Positions 27,265 through 36,269 of a DNA stretch of 64,000 nt are shown here, one piece after another. This DNA is from Clostridium prolinivorans. GTDB taxonomy: Bacteria > Bacillota > Clostridia > Clostridiales > Clostridiaceae. The position numbers were made by a program, and so were the translations under genes. The notes beneath the pieces were generated by a model, which did no database searches, had not been told where the DNA came from, and saw nothing but the letters and a program-made list of their open reading frames with translations. The stretch lies in assembly GCF_004011155.1 (NCBI RefSeq), contig NZ_RJWG01000006.1, forward strand, positions 1 through 64,000. The letters are read 5' to 3'. Each line of letters begins with the position of its first letter. Within the stretch, counting starts at the first letter, position 1.

Positions 27265-29670
27265 TTATAAAACTTGTTCTGTTCTTTCAATTATATCATC
27301 TTGAGTTTGTTTAGATAATACATTAAAAAATGCACTATATCCTGCAACTCTAACTATTAAATCTTTATGTTTTTCTGGATTTTTTTGAGCATCAAGTAAT
27401 ATTTCTCTAGATACTACATTATATTGAACATGAAATCCATTTAAGCGATTAAAAAAAGTTCTTATTAACAAAATTAACTTCATTTTGTTTTCTTCTTTTG
27501 ATAACATTTGAGGTGTAACCTTTTGATTTAATAATACCCCTCCTGTAATATCACGTATTGGCAATTTTGAAACTGACTTAAATACTGCTGTAGGTCCTTT
27601 TTTATCCATTGCATGTGAAGGTGAACAACCTTCTGCTAAAGGCTCTCCTGCTTTTCTTCCGTCTGTAGTTGCTAAAGTTCCTGCCCCTTGTGGTACATTA
27701 GCAGAAATAGAAGATGTACCTGCATAATAACAGCCTCCAATTGGTCCTCTTCCATATCTCGTATTTTTGTATTTTTTTATTTCATCAATATATATTTCAT
27801 ATGCCTCTTTTAATAATAAATCTACATAATCATCATCATTTCCATATTTAGGTGCATCATTAATTAATATATCTCTAATTTTTTTACCTTTTTCACCTTC
27901 AAAATTATTAATTAAAGCATCCCATAACTCTTTTGGAGTTATACTTTTATCTTCAAATACACATTTTTTAATTGCACAAAGAGAATCTCCAAGATTTGCA
28001 ATACCTACTTGAAGGCCACTTATAAAATCATACACTGCTCCGCCTTCTTTTAAATTTAATCCTCTTTCAATGCAATCATCTGTTAAAGCTGAACATAACA
28101 CATCTGCTGTAACTTCTTCTATAGCTAAATCTATACAGCTGTCAATTATTACACTGTGCCTTGTAAATTCTCTAATTATCTTATCCCATGCTTTCATAAC
28201 CTCATCAAATGAAGTCATATATTTAAAATGCCCTACACCTTCGCAAAGCCTGATTCCTGAATCAGGATCAATCCCATTATTTAATGCAATTAGTAATGAT
28301 TTGGGGAAATTTAAAAAACTCATACCTGTACATCTATAACCCCATTTGCCTGGAACTGCTACTTCTACACATCCAATTGCACTATAGTTATATGCATCTT
28401 CTTCTGATACTCCTTTTTCTATAAATGACGGAATTATAATTTCATCATTATTAAATGCAGGCATACCAAATCCTAACTTTACAACCTCAATACATTCATT
28501 CATAAAGTCATCTGATAATCCTTTATGATAACGCACTGTTAAATTAGGCTGAGGTAATTTTGTCTGAGCAACACTTTTTAAAATTAGATAGCTTAATTGA
28601 TTTACTGCATCTTTTTTATCTACGGTCTGTCCACCAATTGTAACATTTTGATATAATGGACTTCCTGCACTAAAACGAGTATGAGACCAACTTCTTATTT
28701 TATTTATAGTAAATGTTTTAAGCCATAAATTTGTCAATAATTCAACAGCTTTATCTTCAGTTATTTTACCTATTTTTAAATCTTTTTCATAAAAAGGATT
28801 TAGATATTGATCCATTCTTCCATATGAAACTGAATGTCCATTAGATTCAATTTGCAATACAAGATGAATTATCCATAAGGATTGAACTGCTTCATGAAAA
28901 GTTTCTGCTGGATAATAGGGAACTTTATTTAGTATTCTTGACATTTCTAATAATTCTTCTTTTCTTAATGTATCTGCCTCTTTTTGAGCTAAATTTAATG
29001 CTAAGTCTGCATAACGTTTTGCAAAAGCAACTACTGCATCTAATGCAATTAAAACTGCCTTATAAAAATATAATTTATTTAAATTCCTATAATCAGTAAT
29101 ATCTAACTCTTTTAATTTCTTTTCTGTTCTTTCTTTATAATTAACTAATCCAAGATTTAATACTTTTTCGTAATTTACAGCTATATGTCCATCTCCTGAT
29201 GTTATATTACCTTCTGCTTTTATTATTCCTAAATCATAAAAAACTCTACTTTCTGAAGGTATCCCCGCAAGCCCCCTATCTTTTAAAGTTTTCTTCTCCC
29301 AAAATGGTGCAATTTCCCTTAATACTTTTTTGTTTTCTTCAGTAATATAAAATACATCGCCATCACGTTTTTCAAATTCATCAAGTTCATCAATAACCCA
29401 ATCCATTGCATATTCAGGGAAAATAGGTGCTGCTCTGTTATAAGATGCTTGATTTCCTGCAATCATTGTTTCATCTTCAATAAATATACTCATATTTTTC
29501 AATATATTTTCCAAACATAATGCTCTACGTAAAATCATAGGTTTGTCTGCATGTTCCTTATAACTTTCTGTAACAAATTTTGCCCTCTCTACACATACCA
29601 TAGGTTTTGCATTTATTAATTTTTCTCTAAAATTATACATTCTTTCCGTTAATTCTCCAAAATGATTCAT
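27265..29670 (-). CDS. Glycyl radical enzyme, PflD/YbiW-like (not classical pyruvate formate-lyase)
   Basis: The protein has 801 residues spanning a PFL-like barrel and a C-terminal glycine radical domain. The active-site cysteine lies in SAIGCVEVAVPG (about C434), a single-cysteine GCVE motif as in dehydratases and lyases rather than the CC of true PFL. The radical glycine lies in RVAGYSAFF (about 775). Classic PFL is therefore unlikely. The linkage to an FSA aldolase matches E. coli YbiW/PflD, for which I recall a reported role in opening 1,5-anhydroglucitol-6-phosphate. The substrate here is inferred, not shown. Activation would come from the radical SAM enzyme at 31104. Start ATG after AAAGGGG. 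Confidence 0.88.
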   Translation of the reverse strand: MNHFGELTERMYNFREKLINAKPMVCVERAKFVTESYKEHADKPMILRRALCLENILKNMSIFIEDETMIAGNQASYNRAAPIFPEYAMDWVIDELDEFEKRDGDVFYITEENKKVLREIAPFWEKKTLKDRGLAGIPSESRVFYDLGIIKAEGNITSGDGHIAVNYEKVLNLGLVNYKERTEKKLKELDITDYRNLNKLYFYKAVLIALDAVVAFAKRYADLALNLAQKEADTLRKEELLEMSRILNKVPYYPAETFHEAVQSLWIIHLVLQIESNGHSVSYGRMDQYLNPFYEKDLKIGKITEDKAVELLTNLWLKTFTINKIRSWSHTRFSAGSPLYQNVTIGGQTVDKKDAVNQLSYLILKSVAQTKLPQPNLTVRYHKGLSDDFMNECIEVVKLGFGMPAFNNDEIIIPSFIEKGVSEEDAYNYSAIGCVEVAVPGKWGYRCTGMSFLNFPKSLLIALNNGIDPDSGIRLCEGVGHFKYMTSFDEVMKAWDKIIREFTRHSVIIDSCIDLAIEEVTADVLCSALTDDCIERGLNLKEGGAVYDFISGLQVGIANLGDSLCAIKKCVFEDKSITPKELWDALINNFEGEKGKKIRDILINDAPKYGNDDDYVDLLLKEAYEIYIDEIKKYKNTRYGRGPIGGCYYAGTSSISANVPQGAGTLATTDGRKAGEPLAEGCSPSHAMDKKGPTAVFKSVSKLPIRDITGGVLLNQKVTPQMLSKEENKMKLILLIRTFFNRLNGFHVQYNVVSREILLDAQKNPEKHKDLIVRVAGYSAFFNVLSKQTQDDIIERTEQVL

Positions 29671-29741
29671 AATAATTCCCCTTTCATTGTAATGAGTATT
29701 TTGCTTTCATTTGAAATTTTTTATCTTTCTTTTATAATTTT

Positions 29742-29769
29742 ATTATATAGCTTTATTATTCTTTGTCAA
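29742..29769 (-). promoter_or_regulatory. Promoter of the glycyl radical enzyme operon
   Basis: On the minus strand TTGACA (29769-29764), a 16-bp spacer and TATAAT (29747-29742): full consensus hexamers. A palindrome AACTATAATAGTT lies just upstream at 29787-29799. Confidence 0.75.
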
Positions 29770-29786
29770 TATTTTATTTCATTCAA

Positions 29787-29799
29787 AACTATAATAGTT
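29787..29799. promoter_or_regulatory. Candidate DeoR operator before the glycyl radical enzyme
   Basis: AACTATAATAGTT is a 13-bp palindrome whose AACTATAA half-site recurs before the activating-enzyme gene (30950-30971 and 31025-31033). Confidence 0.5.
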
Positions 29800-29897
29800 A
29801 TCTTTTGAAATTTTATAAAAATATTATTATAAAAAACACCATACTATAATATTAAATTTTTATAATATTTATATAGACTTAGTAAAATTATTATAAA

Positions 29898-29953
29898 AAA
29901 ATACACAGACTATAATACCTACTACTTTTAGTAAATATTATAAACTGTGTATT
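29898..29953 (-). terminator. Terminator of the DeoR regulator gene
   Basis: Stem AAATACACAG / CTGTGTATTT extended by TATAATA / TATTATA; in the minus direction it ends in TATTTTTTTATAA. Confidence 0.85.
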
Positions 29954-29980
29954 TATACTTCTAATTTATTTTATTTTTTA

Positions 29981-30733
29981 TTAATCTATATTTACCATTC
30001 TAACATCCACATTTTCTTTTTTTAAATTTTCTAAAATGTCTTTTGGAATATTGCTGTCTGTAAATAAATAACTTATCTCACAAGCTTTAAACTGAGATAC
30101 CACCCCACGTTCTGAAAACTTTGATGAATCAGTTAATATTATAATTTTTTCAGCACTTTCAGCCATAGCTTTAACTGTTTCTACACGCATTAAATTTTTA
30201 CCTGTAAAGCCTATTTTAGGACTATAACCATCAATTCCAATAAATAATTTATCTACAAAAAAATCCTTTACACATTTTTTTGTAAGAGGTCCTACTGAAA
30301 CTTGAGATTCTGTCTGATAGTCTCCCCCAAGTAATACTATCTTTGCACCTCCTTCTCTAATATAGTTAGCAATAAAAATAGAATTAGTAATTATAGTTAC
30401 ATCTTTTTTATTATAGGCAAGCTCTTCTGCAAGCAAAGCACAAGATGACCCTGACTCTATCATAACAGTTTCTCCATCACTAACAAGCTTACTTGCCAAA
30501 TGTGCTATCTTTCGTTTTATATCATAATTAAAAGCTAATCTGCTTCTAATATCATCACTTGAACTTATAACAGCATATCCATGCTCACGCTTTAATAATC
30601 CCTTTTCTTCTAATATATCAAGATCCTTGCGTATAGTAACTTGAGATACATTTAAAAGCTCTGATAATCTACTAACTTCTATACGTTTATTTTTATTTAC
30701 AATTTCAAGAAGTTTTGTATGCCTATCTACCAT
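29981..30733 (-). CDS. DeoR/GlpR-family transcriptional regulator
   Basis: The protein has 250 residues. The N-terminal DeoR helix-turn-helix (about 6-57: RLSELLNVSQVTIRKDLDILEEKGLLKR) precedes a DeoR C-terminal sugar-phosphate isomerase-like sensor domain (IESGSSCALLAEEL, TITNSIFIANYI, KLFIGIDGYS, LTDSSKF). Members of this family are usually released by phosphorylated sugars. It sits between the glycyl radical enzyme and its activase, divergent from the latter, so it is the likely local regulator. ATG after AGGAGGAAG. Confidence 0.92.
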   Translation of the reverse strand: MVDRHTKLLEIVNKNKRIEVSRLSELLNVSQVTIRKDLDILEEKGLLKREHGYAVISSSDDIRSRLAFNYDIKRKIAHLASKLVSDGETVMIESGSSCALLAEELAYNKKDVTIITNSIFIANYIREGGAKIVLLGGDYQTESQVSVGPLTKKCVKDFFVDKLFIGIDGYSPKIGFTGKNLMRVETVKAMAESAEKIIILTDSSKFSERGVVSQFKACEISYLFTDSNIPKDILENLKKENVDVRMVNID

Positions 30734-30949
30734 AGTAACTTCCTCCTATCTCTTAAGTATAATGGTAATTATAACATAAACTTTTTCTAAAATAAAACAT
30801 TTATATTTCGAATAAAAGCAAATCCATCTAATAAGTATTATATTTTTATTTATATACTTTTAATTAATCACTTTTTATTTATTTGAAATTATTTTTAATT
30901 TCAAATGTAATATAATTATTTACATTTAAGTATCTTGATGTTATTATTA

Positions 30950-30971
30950 AACTATAAAGCAATTTATAGTT
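30950..30971. promoter_or_regulatory. Candidate DeoR operator, perfect inverted repeat
   Basis: AACTATAAA, 4-nt centre GCAA, TTTATAGTT. It lies in the 370-bp divergent region between the DeoR gene and the activating-enzyme gene. Confidence 0.55.
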
Positions 30972-31018
30972 ATTATCTTTAATAAATATCCCTTATATCC
31001 CTTCCAGTTTTGAAATTA

Positions 31019-31048
31019 TTGTTAAACTATAAAGTTGCATTGTATAAT
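31019..31048 (+). promoter_or_regulatory. Promoter of the activating-enzyme gene with overlapping operator half
   Basis: TTGTTA (31019-31024), an 18-bp spacer and TATAAT (31043-31048). The motif ATTGTTAAACTATAAAG (31018-31034) overlaps the -35 element and repeats ATTATTAAACTATAAAG at 30943-30959. Confidence 0.55.
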
Positions 31049-31103
31049 ATTAACTGGTTTAAATATATTAGTAAATTAAATAGTACTATATGGAGATGAT
31101 TAT

Positions 31104-32006
31104 ATGAAAGATATAAAGGCATGTATTTTTAATATTCAAAGATATAGTATACACGATGGTCCTGGTATTAGAAGTGTTATATTTTTTAAAGGCTGTCCTT
31201 TAAAATGTTTATGGTGTTCAAATCCAGAATCCCAATATAATAAAATACAAATTATATGCGATAAAACTAAGTGCAAACAATGCCTTAATTGTATAAATGT
31301 ATGTCCTAAAAACGCTATTTATTTAAACAACAATCATATAGAAATTAATTATAATAAATGTATTTCTTGTCTTAGCTGTAAAAATTTCTGCCCTAATAAC
31401 GCTCTATCAGTGGAAGGAAACTTTTTAAGTATTTCTGAAGTTTTAAAAGAAGTTTTAAAAGATGAAGTATTTTATGAAGAGTCAAATGGTGGAGTTACTC
31501 TATCTGGAGGCGAAGTATTAATGCAGCATGAATTTGCATCAGAGCTTTTAAAATCTTTAAAAGAAAAAAACGTACACACAGCAGTTGAAACTACTGGATA
31601 TGCTCCAAGTAAAATATTCTTAAAATTTATAGAAAATGTTGATTTACTATTATTTGACATGAAACATTATGATAGAGAAAAACACTTTAAAGCTACAAAT
31701 GTTTATAATGACTTAATTATTGAAAATTTAAAAATTGCTATAAACATGGAAAAAGAAGTTATTATTCGTATACCTGTTATACCAAATATAAACTCTAGTT
31801 TAAAAGATGCTGAAGAATTTTGTAAATTACTTAAATCTATCAATGCTAAAAAAGTAAATCTTCTCCCATTTCATCAATTTGGGCAGAAAAAATATGAGTT
31901 TTTAAATAAAAAATATGCTTTTCAAAATATTCAGCAGCTTCATGAAGAAGATTTAATAGATTATAAAAATATCTTTCTAAAAAATGGATTTGATTGTTAT
32001 TTTTAA
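31104..32006 (+). CDS. Glycyl radical enzyme activating enzyme (radical SAM, two extra Fe-S clusters)
   Basis: The protein has 300 residues. The radical SAM motif CPLKCLWC (CX3CX2C) follows YSIHDGPGIRSVIFFKGC. An inserted ferredoxin-like domain (about 50-95) has the two cysteine sets CKQCLNCINVCP and CISCLSCKNFCP, as in activases of non-PFL glycyl radical enzymes. GGVTLSGGE and VETTGYAP are family-typical. It abstracts hydrogen from the partner's glycine using SAM. The only partner in the window is the enzyme at 27265-29670, encoded on the opposite strand with the DeoR gene between. ATG after GGAGATGA. Confidence 0.93.
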   Translation: MKDIKACIFNIQRYSIHDGPGIRSVIFFKGCPLKCLWCSNPESQYNKIQIICDKTKCKQCLNCINVCPKNAIYLNNNHIEINYNKCISCLSCKNFCPNNALSVEGNFLSISEVLKEVLKDEVFYEESNGGVTLSGGEVLMQHEFASELLKSLKEKNVHTAVETTGYAPSKIFLKFIENVDLLLFDMKHYDREKHFKATNVYNDLIIENLKIAINMEKEVIIRIPVIPNINSSLKDAEEFCKLLKSINAKKVNLLPFHQFGQKKYEFLNKKYAFQNIQQLHEEDLIDYKNIFLKNGFDCYF

Positions 32007-32049
32007 ATATTCATTTCTAAATTTTTCTTTAATAAAATAAAAAATATAC

Positions 32050-32085
32050 AAAGGATCATATTGAAATTATATGATCCCTTTTTAT
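32050..32085 (+). terminator. Terminator of the activating-enzyme gene
   Basis: Stem GGATCATAT / ATATGATCC followed by CTTTTTATCTTC. It lies 25 bp before the first CRISPR repeat remnant. Confidence 0.8.
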
Positions 32086-32110
32086 CTTCTTTTATATATA
32101 ACTCACCAAC

Positions 32111-33732
32111 TAATTCAATCCTTGTTGGAGAAGATTAAACTTGAGGTACAGTAGCTAAACCAATTAGTTATTAAAATTTTCAATTCCATCTTGGAGAAGA
32201 TTAAACTGCTAATGCAACAATAGACACCGCGAATATAAAAGAGTTTCAATTCCATCTTGGAGAAGATTAAACCCGGTAAGAAGTGCTAAGATAACTTTCC
32301 TGGAAACAGTTTCAATTCCATCTTGGAGAAGATTAAACAATCAGATAAAAATGTTGAAAAATATCTTAAGTCTATGTTTCAATTCCATCTTGGAGAAGAT
32401 TAAACAGTCATTCCATTTTTTCTATCATCATCGTTGATAGTGTTTCAATTCCATCTTGGAGAAGATTAAACTGACTGTTTTTTTGATTTTATTTCCATTT
32501 TCTTTTAAGTTTCAATTCCATCTTGGAGAAGATTAAACGATTGACGTGATAAATTGGGCAGTAACAAACGACCTGTTTCAATTCCATCTTGGAGAAGATT
32601 AAACTAATTAAGGAGGAAAAATAAATGTTAAAACAGTTACTGTTTCAATTCCATCTTGGAGAAGATTAAACCTAAGGCTGATTTATTCGTTAGTTGTCAC
32701 CTAAATGCGTTTCAATTCCATCTTGGAGAAGATTAAACTAATGCTATCTAATATGATTATTTCTGTAGTGGCAATGTTTCAATTCCATCTTGGAGAAGAT
32801 TAAACATATACCATATTATTATTTTCCCCCCTTATACAGCATGTTTCAATTCCATCTTGGAGAAGATTAAACAATATTAAGCATTGAAATGCAAAATGCT
32901 TATACAGGTTTCAATTCCATCTTGGAGAAGATTAAACACATGAAGCAATTACACTCATTTGGTCACATTTTTTTGTTTCAATTCCATCTTGGAGAAGATT
33001 AAACTTCCTGCCTCCTGTCCTATGCTTGCAATACCAGTATGTTTCAATTCCATCTTGGAGAAGATTAAACATTACTAACTAATAATAACTATTAGCACCT
33101 TGTACAAGTTTCAATTCCATCTTGGAGAAGATTAAACGAGGGATTAGAAATTGAAGTTTGTGGTTGTTTCATAGTTTCAATTCCATCTTGGAGAAGATTA
33201 AACATCTTCTACTTTTCCGTTATAATATTCGATTTCTCTGGTTTCAATTCCATCTTGGAGAAGATTAAACTTCTACAAAACAGCTAAGTGGAAAGCAAAG
33301 AGAGAAGTTTCAATTCCATCTTGGAGAAGATTAAACACAATTCTATCAACAACTATCAACAAAGGGGATGTTAGTTTCAATTCCATCTTGGAGAAGATTA
33401 AACACTGCCTAAAATCTTAGATACTCTTAAGTGATTAAGAGTTTCAATTCCATCTTGGAGAAGATTAAACAAGTTGCCTGAATACTGTGAAAGATAATTT
33501 CCAATGTTTCAATTCCATCTTGGAGAAGATTAAACAGAAGCTATGAAGGCTTATACAAATAAACTGATGATGTTTCAATTCCATCTTGGAGAAGATTAAA
33601 CCAACACAGCAGTAGTTGATTTTTATGTTTTGCCAAGGTTTCAATTCCATCTTGGAGAAGATTAAACTTATATTATGCTCAGAAATTATGAAAATATTCC
33701 AAGTTTCAATTCCATCTTGGAGAAGATTAAAC
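32111..33732 (-). CRISPR. CRISPR array 1, type I-B, 25 repeats and 24 spacers
   Basis: A 30-bp repeat, on the plus strand GTTTCAATTCC-ATCTTGGAG-AAGATTAAAC. The complement ends in GGAATTGAAAC, the usual type I-B 3' end that gives an ATTGAAAC crRNA tag, so the array is read on the minus strand from its right end. Repeats start at 32243 and then every 65-68 bp to 33703. Spacers are 35-37 nt. The left end is the old end: the repeat at 32111-32140 has eight mismatches, all in its left half, and the one at 32177-32206 has one. The leader lies at 33733-33860. It is downstream of cas3. Confidence 0.98.
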
Positions 33733-33860
33733 ACCGACGTAAAGCCGCTAAAATAAACACCTCCGAGTATTCATTTTATGTATATTTTCTGAAAGCTATG
33801 GTTGTTAAGAAAACTAGGGGGTGTTTATAAATTTATTTCATTATATATCCTATATTACCA
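33733..33860 (-). promoter_or_regulatory. Leader of CRISPR array 1
   Basis: 128 bp directly next to the newest repeat, nearly identical to the leader of array 2 (42559-42686); the few differences lie at one base of AAAGCCGCT and in a short block near 33798-33804. It contains the spaced inverted repeat ATAAACACCTCC (33753-33764) / GGGGGTGTTTAT (33817-33828). A promoter candidate on the minus strand is TTAACA, 17 bp, ATATAC. From 33861 to cas3 at 34041 the DNA is AT-rich and I see no gene. Confidence 0.85.
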
Positions 33861-34040
33861 CATTATAGAGATATTGAAAATAAAAATTTATAATTTTTTT
33901 CATAATTAATTTTATATTCTATTCATACATTCGTCTATTAAATTCTATATTTCTCACAATAGTCTTTATGCGTATATTTCAATCATTTATTTTTATTTTC
34001 ACATATTAATCTTAGATTTAGTTCCATTTGACCGTTATTT

Positions 34041-36269
34041 TTAATCCAATCCTATAAAATTAGAAGTTTTTTCTTCAGTTAATAAACCCCTTTCTGAATC
34101 ATATTTACAGTCTACTATTATTACGTCAGAATTTTCATCATTTTTATTTGTTATTTTATCAAATATTAAATTATACCTAACATTTACTAATAAATCCTTT
34201 GCTTCAACCCATAATCCTTGTTCTTTTTTATTTTCATATTCATCATAATAATTTATAGGAAGGACTTCACAATTTCCGTCATTTTTATCAACTACATCTT
34301 CTACCCATTTTCTACTTACTCCTGCTGTAAAGTTCTTTTCAAAATTATTTATACCATAATTATTGAATCCCAAATTAAAATATTCCATTTCTTCTGTTGT
34401 ATAACCATTACTATAAACTTTATTAGTAATATCTAATAATTCCATTTCGCTTACAGGATTAATTATGTTTTTTAATAATTCTATAGTTTTACCTACTCTC
34501 TCTTTAATATAAATATTGTGTGGTGATATTTGTTTACTCATAACATAAATAGATTCTGGTTTCCTATCTCCTTTTCTGTTAATTCTTCCAAATCTCTGAG
34601 CTAAAGCATCAATTGGTGCAGGTTCAGTAAACATAGCTTGATAATCTATATCTAAACTTACTTCTATAACTTGAGTAGCTATTACAATCTTAGGTTTTGA
34701 TTGTCCATTTGAAATTAACATTTGCTCTTTATTTCTTCTATCTTTTTTATTAAATCTACTGTGCAAAAGCATAGGCTTATAATCGCTTAATATTTCATAA
34801 ATTTTTTGTGCAGTTTTAACATGATTAGCTATAATTAAAACACTTTTATCATCATCAATTGTCTGAATTATCTTATCTAAATTGTCTATTAAATTTCCAT
34901 CTAAAACTTCAACAATATGCCTTTTCCTATTTAAAATATATTGATCATGATTATATTCATCTTTAGTCATTTCTTCTTGATTATATTGTTTGGCAGGGCT
35001 TATTTCTATCATTTCTCCAAGTTTCTCTTTAATAAGACTTTTTAAAAAATCAGGGAAAGTTGCTGAAGCAAAAGCTAGTTTTGCACCTAAATTTTTTAAA
35101 AGTTTTGCTGTAGCAAGAGTAAGTCCTACAATTTGAGGCTGAAAAGCATGAATTTCATCATAAATAACTAAGCTATTTGAAAATTCTAAAAACAAAAATT
35201 CCCATCCAGTACCTTTTAACCCAAATCTAAGTAATTGATGTGGAGTACATATTCTTATAGGATAATAAATTTCCTTAGCAAGTGCAGCCATGTTTTGAGC
35301 TTCCTTTTGATTGTCAGCCAAACTATTTTTATCCTCCCCTTGTGAATTGTAAAGATAAGAAACTGAATTTGAATGTAAAATCCCTACGTAATTTTTATCA
35401 AAAATTTTGCTTAATCTTTCATGCATAGCATTTATTGAAGCTTGATAAGGAAGAACGTAAAAAAGTCTAGAATTTTCTTTTTGATTACTTTGAGCCCATA
35501 AAAGAACAGCCTCAGTTTTACCAGAGCCTGTTGGTGCAATAAGCATAATATCTTCATTACATTCTTTACATCTTCTTTGAAAATATCTTAAGGGATATTT
35601 AGAAATTACATATTCTTTCATATTAATCTGATCAATAGGTTCTTTATGAGCTGAAGCTAAATGATCTGCAGCTCTTAATATACCTCTTAACTTTGCTGCA
35701 AGCTTTTTATTTTCTAAATTAATCTTAACACATTGTCCATATCTCCATCCCAATTTTCCATTCAGCCAAACCATATTAATTCCTATGCCCTTATCTAATT
35801 TTATAGAATAGTTTATTTTTAATTTTGCATAGTCTATAAGCTTATCACACAGAAACTTAATTTCTTCACTATTTTCTTCGAACTGTTTTTTCATATCATT
35901 TAATATTTCATTATCTTCCAACTGATTTGATGGAAGTATTTTTTTACCTTCAGAATATAAAATATCCTTATGATGTGTTATAACAGCAAAAATTTGTTCA
36001 TCTTTAATATTTAAATTACCTAAAAAAGCTGCTGATAATATTTCATGCCTAAGTCCACCCCAATTGGATCCATTTATCAATGCCTTTTGAAAACCAACTG
36101 CTCCCTTACCTATATCATGAAACAATAAAGGAAGAGAAGAAAGTTTTTTTAATTCTTCTCTTTCATTTTTGGAATAAGGAAGCATATCAATAATTTTTAA
36201 ACCTGCATTATAAACCTTAATACTATGCTCAAAAAGTGTTTCTTTATCACTTTTGGCATAAAGAGTCAT
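34041..36269 (-). CDS. cas3: CRISPR-associated nuclease/helicase Cas3 (HD + DExH)
   Basis: The protein has 742 residues. An N-terminal HD nuclease domain (HS near 15-16, LFHDIGKGAVGFQKAL near 50) is fused to a superfamily 2 helicase with LIAPTGSGKTEAVLLW (Walker A, about 244), VIYDEIHAF (DExH box), FASATFPDF and QRFGRINRKGDR (motif VI). Cas3 degrades the invader strand after Cascade recruits it. Its ATG shares one base with the cas5 stop (TAATG). It is the last gene of the interference operon cas6-cas8-cas7-cas5-cas3. I see no clear terminator after it. Confidence 0.97.
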   Translation of the reverse strand: MTLYAKSDKETLFEHSIKVYNAGLKIIDMLPYSKNEREELKKLSSLPLLFHDIGKGAVGFQKALINGSNWGGLRHEILSAAFLGNLNIKDEQIFAVITHHKDILYSEGKKILPSNQLEDNEILNDMKKQFEENSEEIKFLCDKLIDYAKLKINYSIKLDKGIGINMVWLNGKLGWRYGQCVKINLENKKLAAKLRGILRAADHLASAHKEPIDQINMKEYVISKYPLRYFQRRCKECNEDIMLIAPTGSGKTEAVLLWAQSNQKENSRLFYVLPYQASINAMHERLSKIFDKNYVGILHSNSVSYLYNSQGEDKNSLADNQKEAQNMAALAKEIYYPIRICTPHQLLRFGLKGTGWEFLFLEFSNSLVIYDEIHAFQPQIVGLTLATAKLLKNLGAKLAFASATFPDFLKSLIKEKLGEMIEISPAKQYNQEEMTKDEYNHDQYILNRKRHIVEVLDGNLIDNLDKIIQTIDDDKSVLIIANHVKTAQKIYEILSDYKPMLLHSRFNKKDRRNKEQMLISNGQSKPKIVIATQVIEVSLDIDYQAMFTEPAPIDALAQRFGRINRKGDRKPESIYVMSKQISPHNIYIKERVGKTIELLKNIINPVSEMELLDITNKVYSNGYTTEEMEYFNLGFNNYGINNFEKNFTAGVSRKWVEDVVDKNDGNCEVLPINYYDEYENKKEQGLWVEAKDLLVNVRYNLIFDKITNKNDENSDVIIVDCKYDSERGLLTEEKTSNFIGLD

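Noticed and set aside
27265-29670. Classical pyruvate formate-lyase
   Set aside because: The active site has one cysteine (GCVE) instead of the adjacent cysteine pair, and the activase has the two-cluster insert typical of other glycyl radical enzymes.
33465-33734. Open reading frame of about 90 residues across array 1
   Set aside because: It is a translation of CRISPR repeats: the segment LIFSKMELK recurs once per repeat unit.
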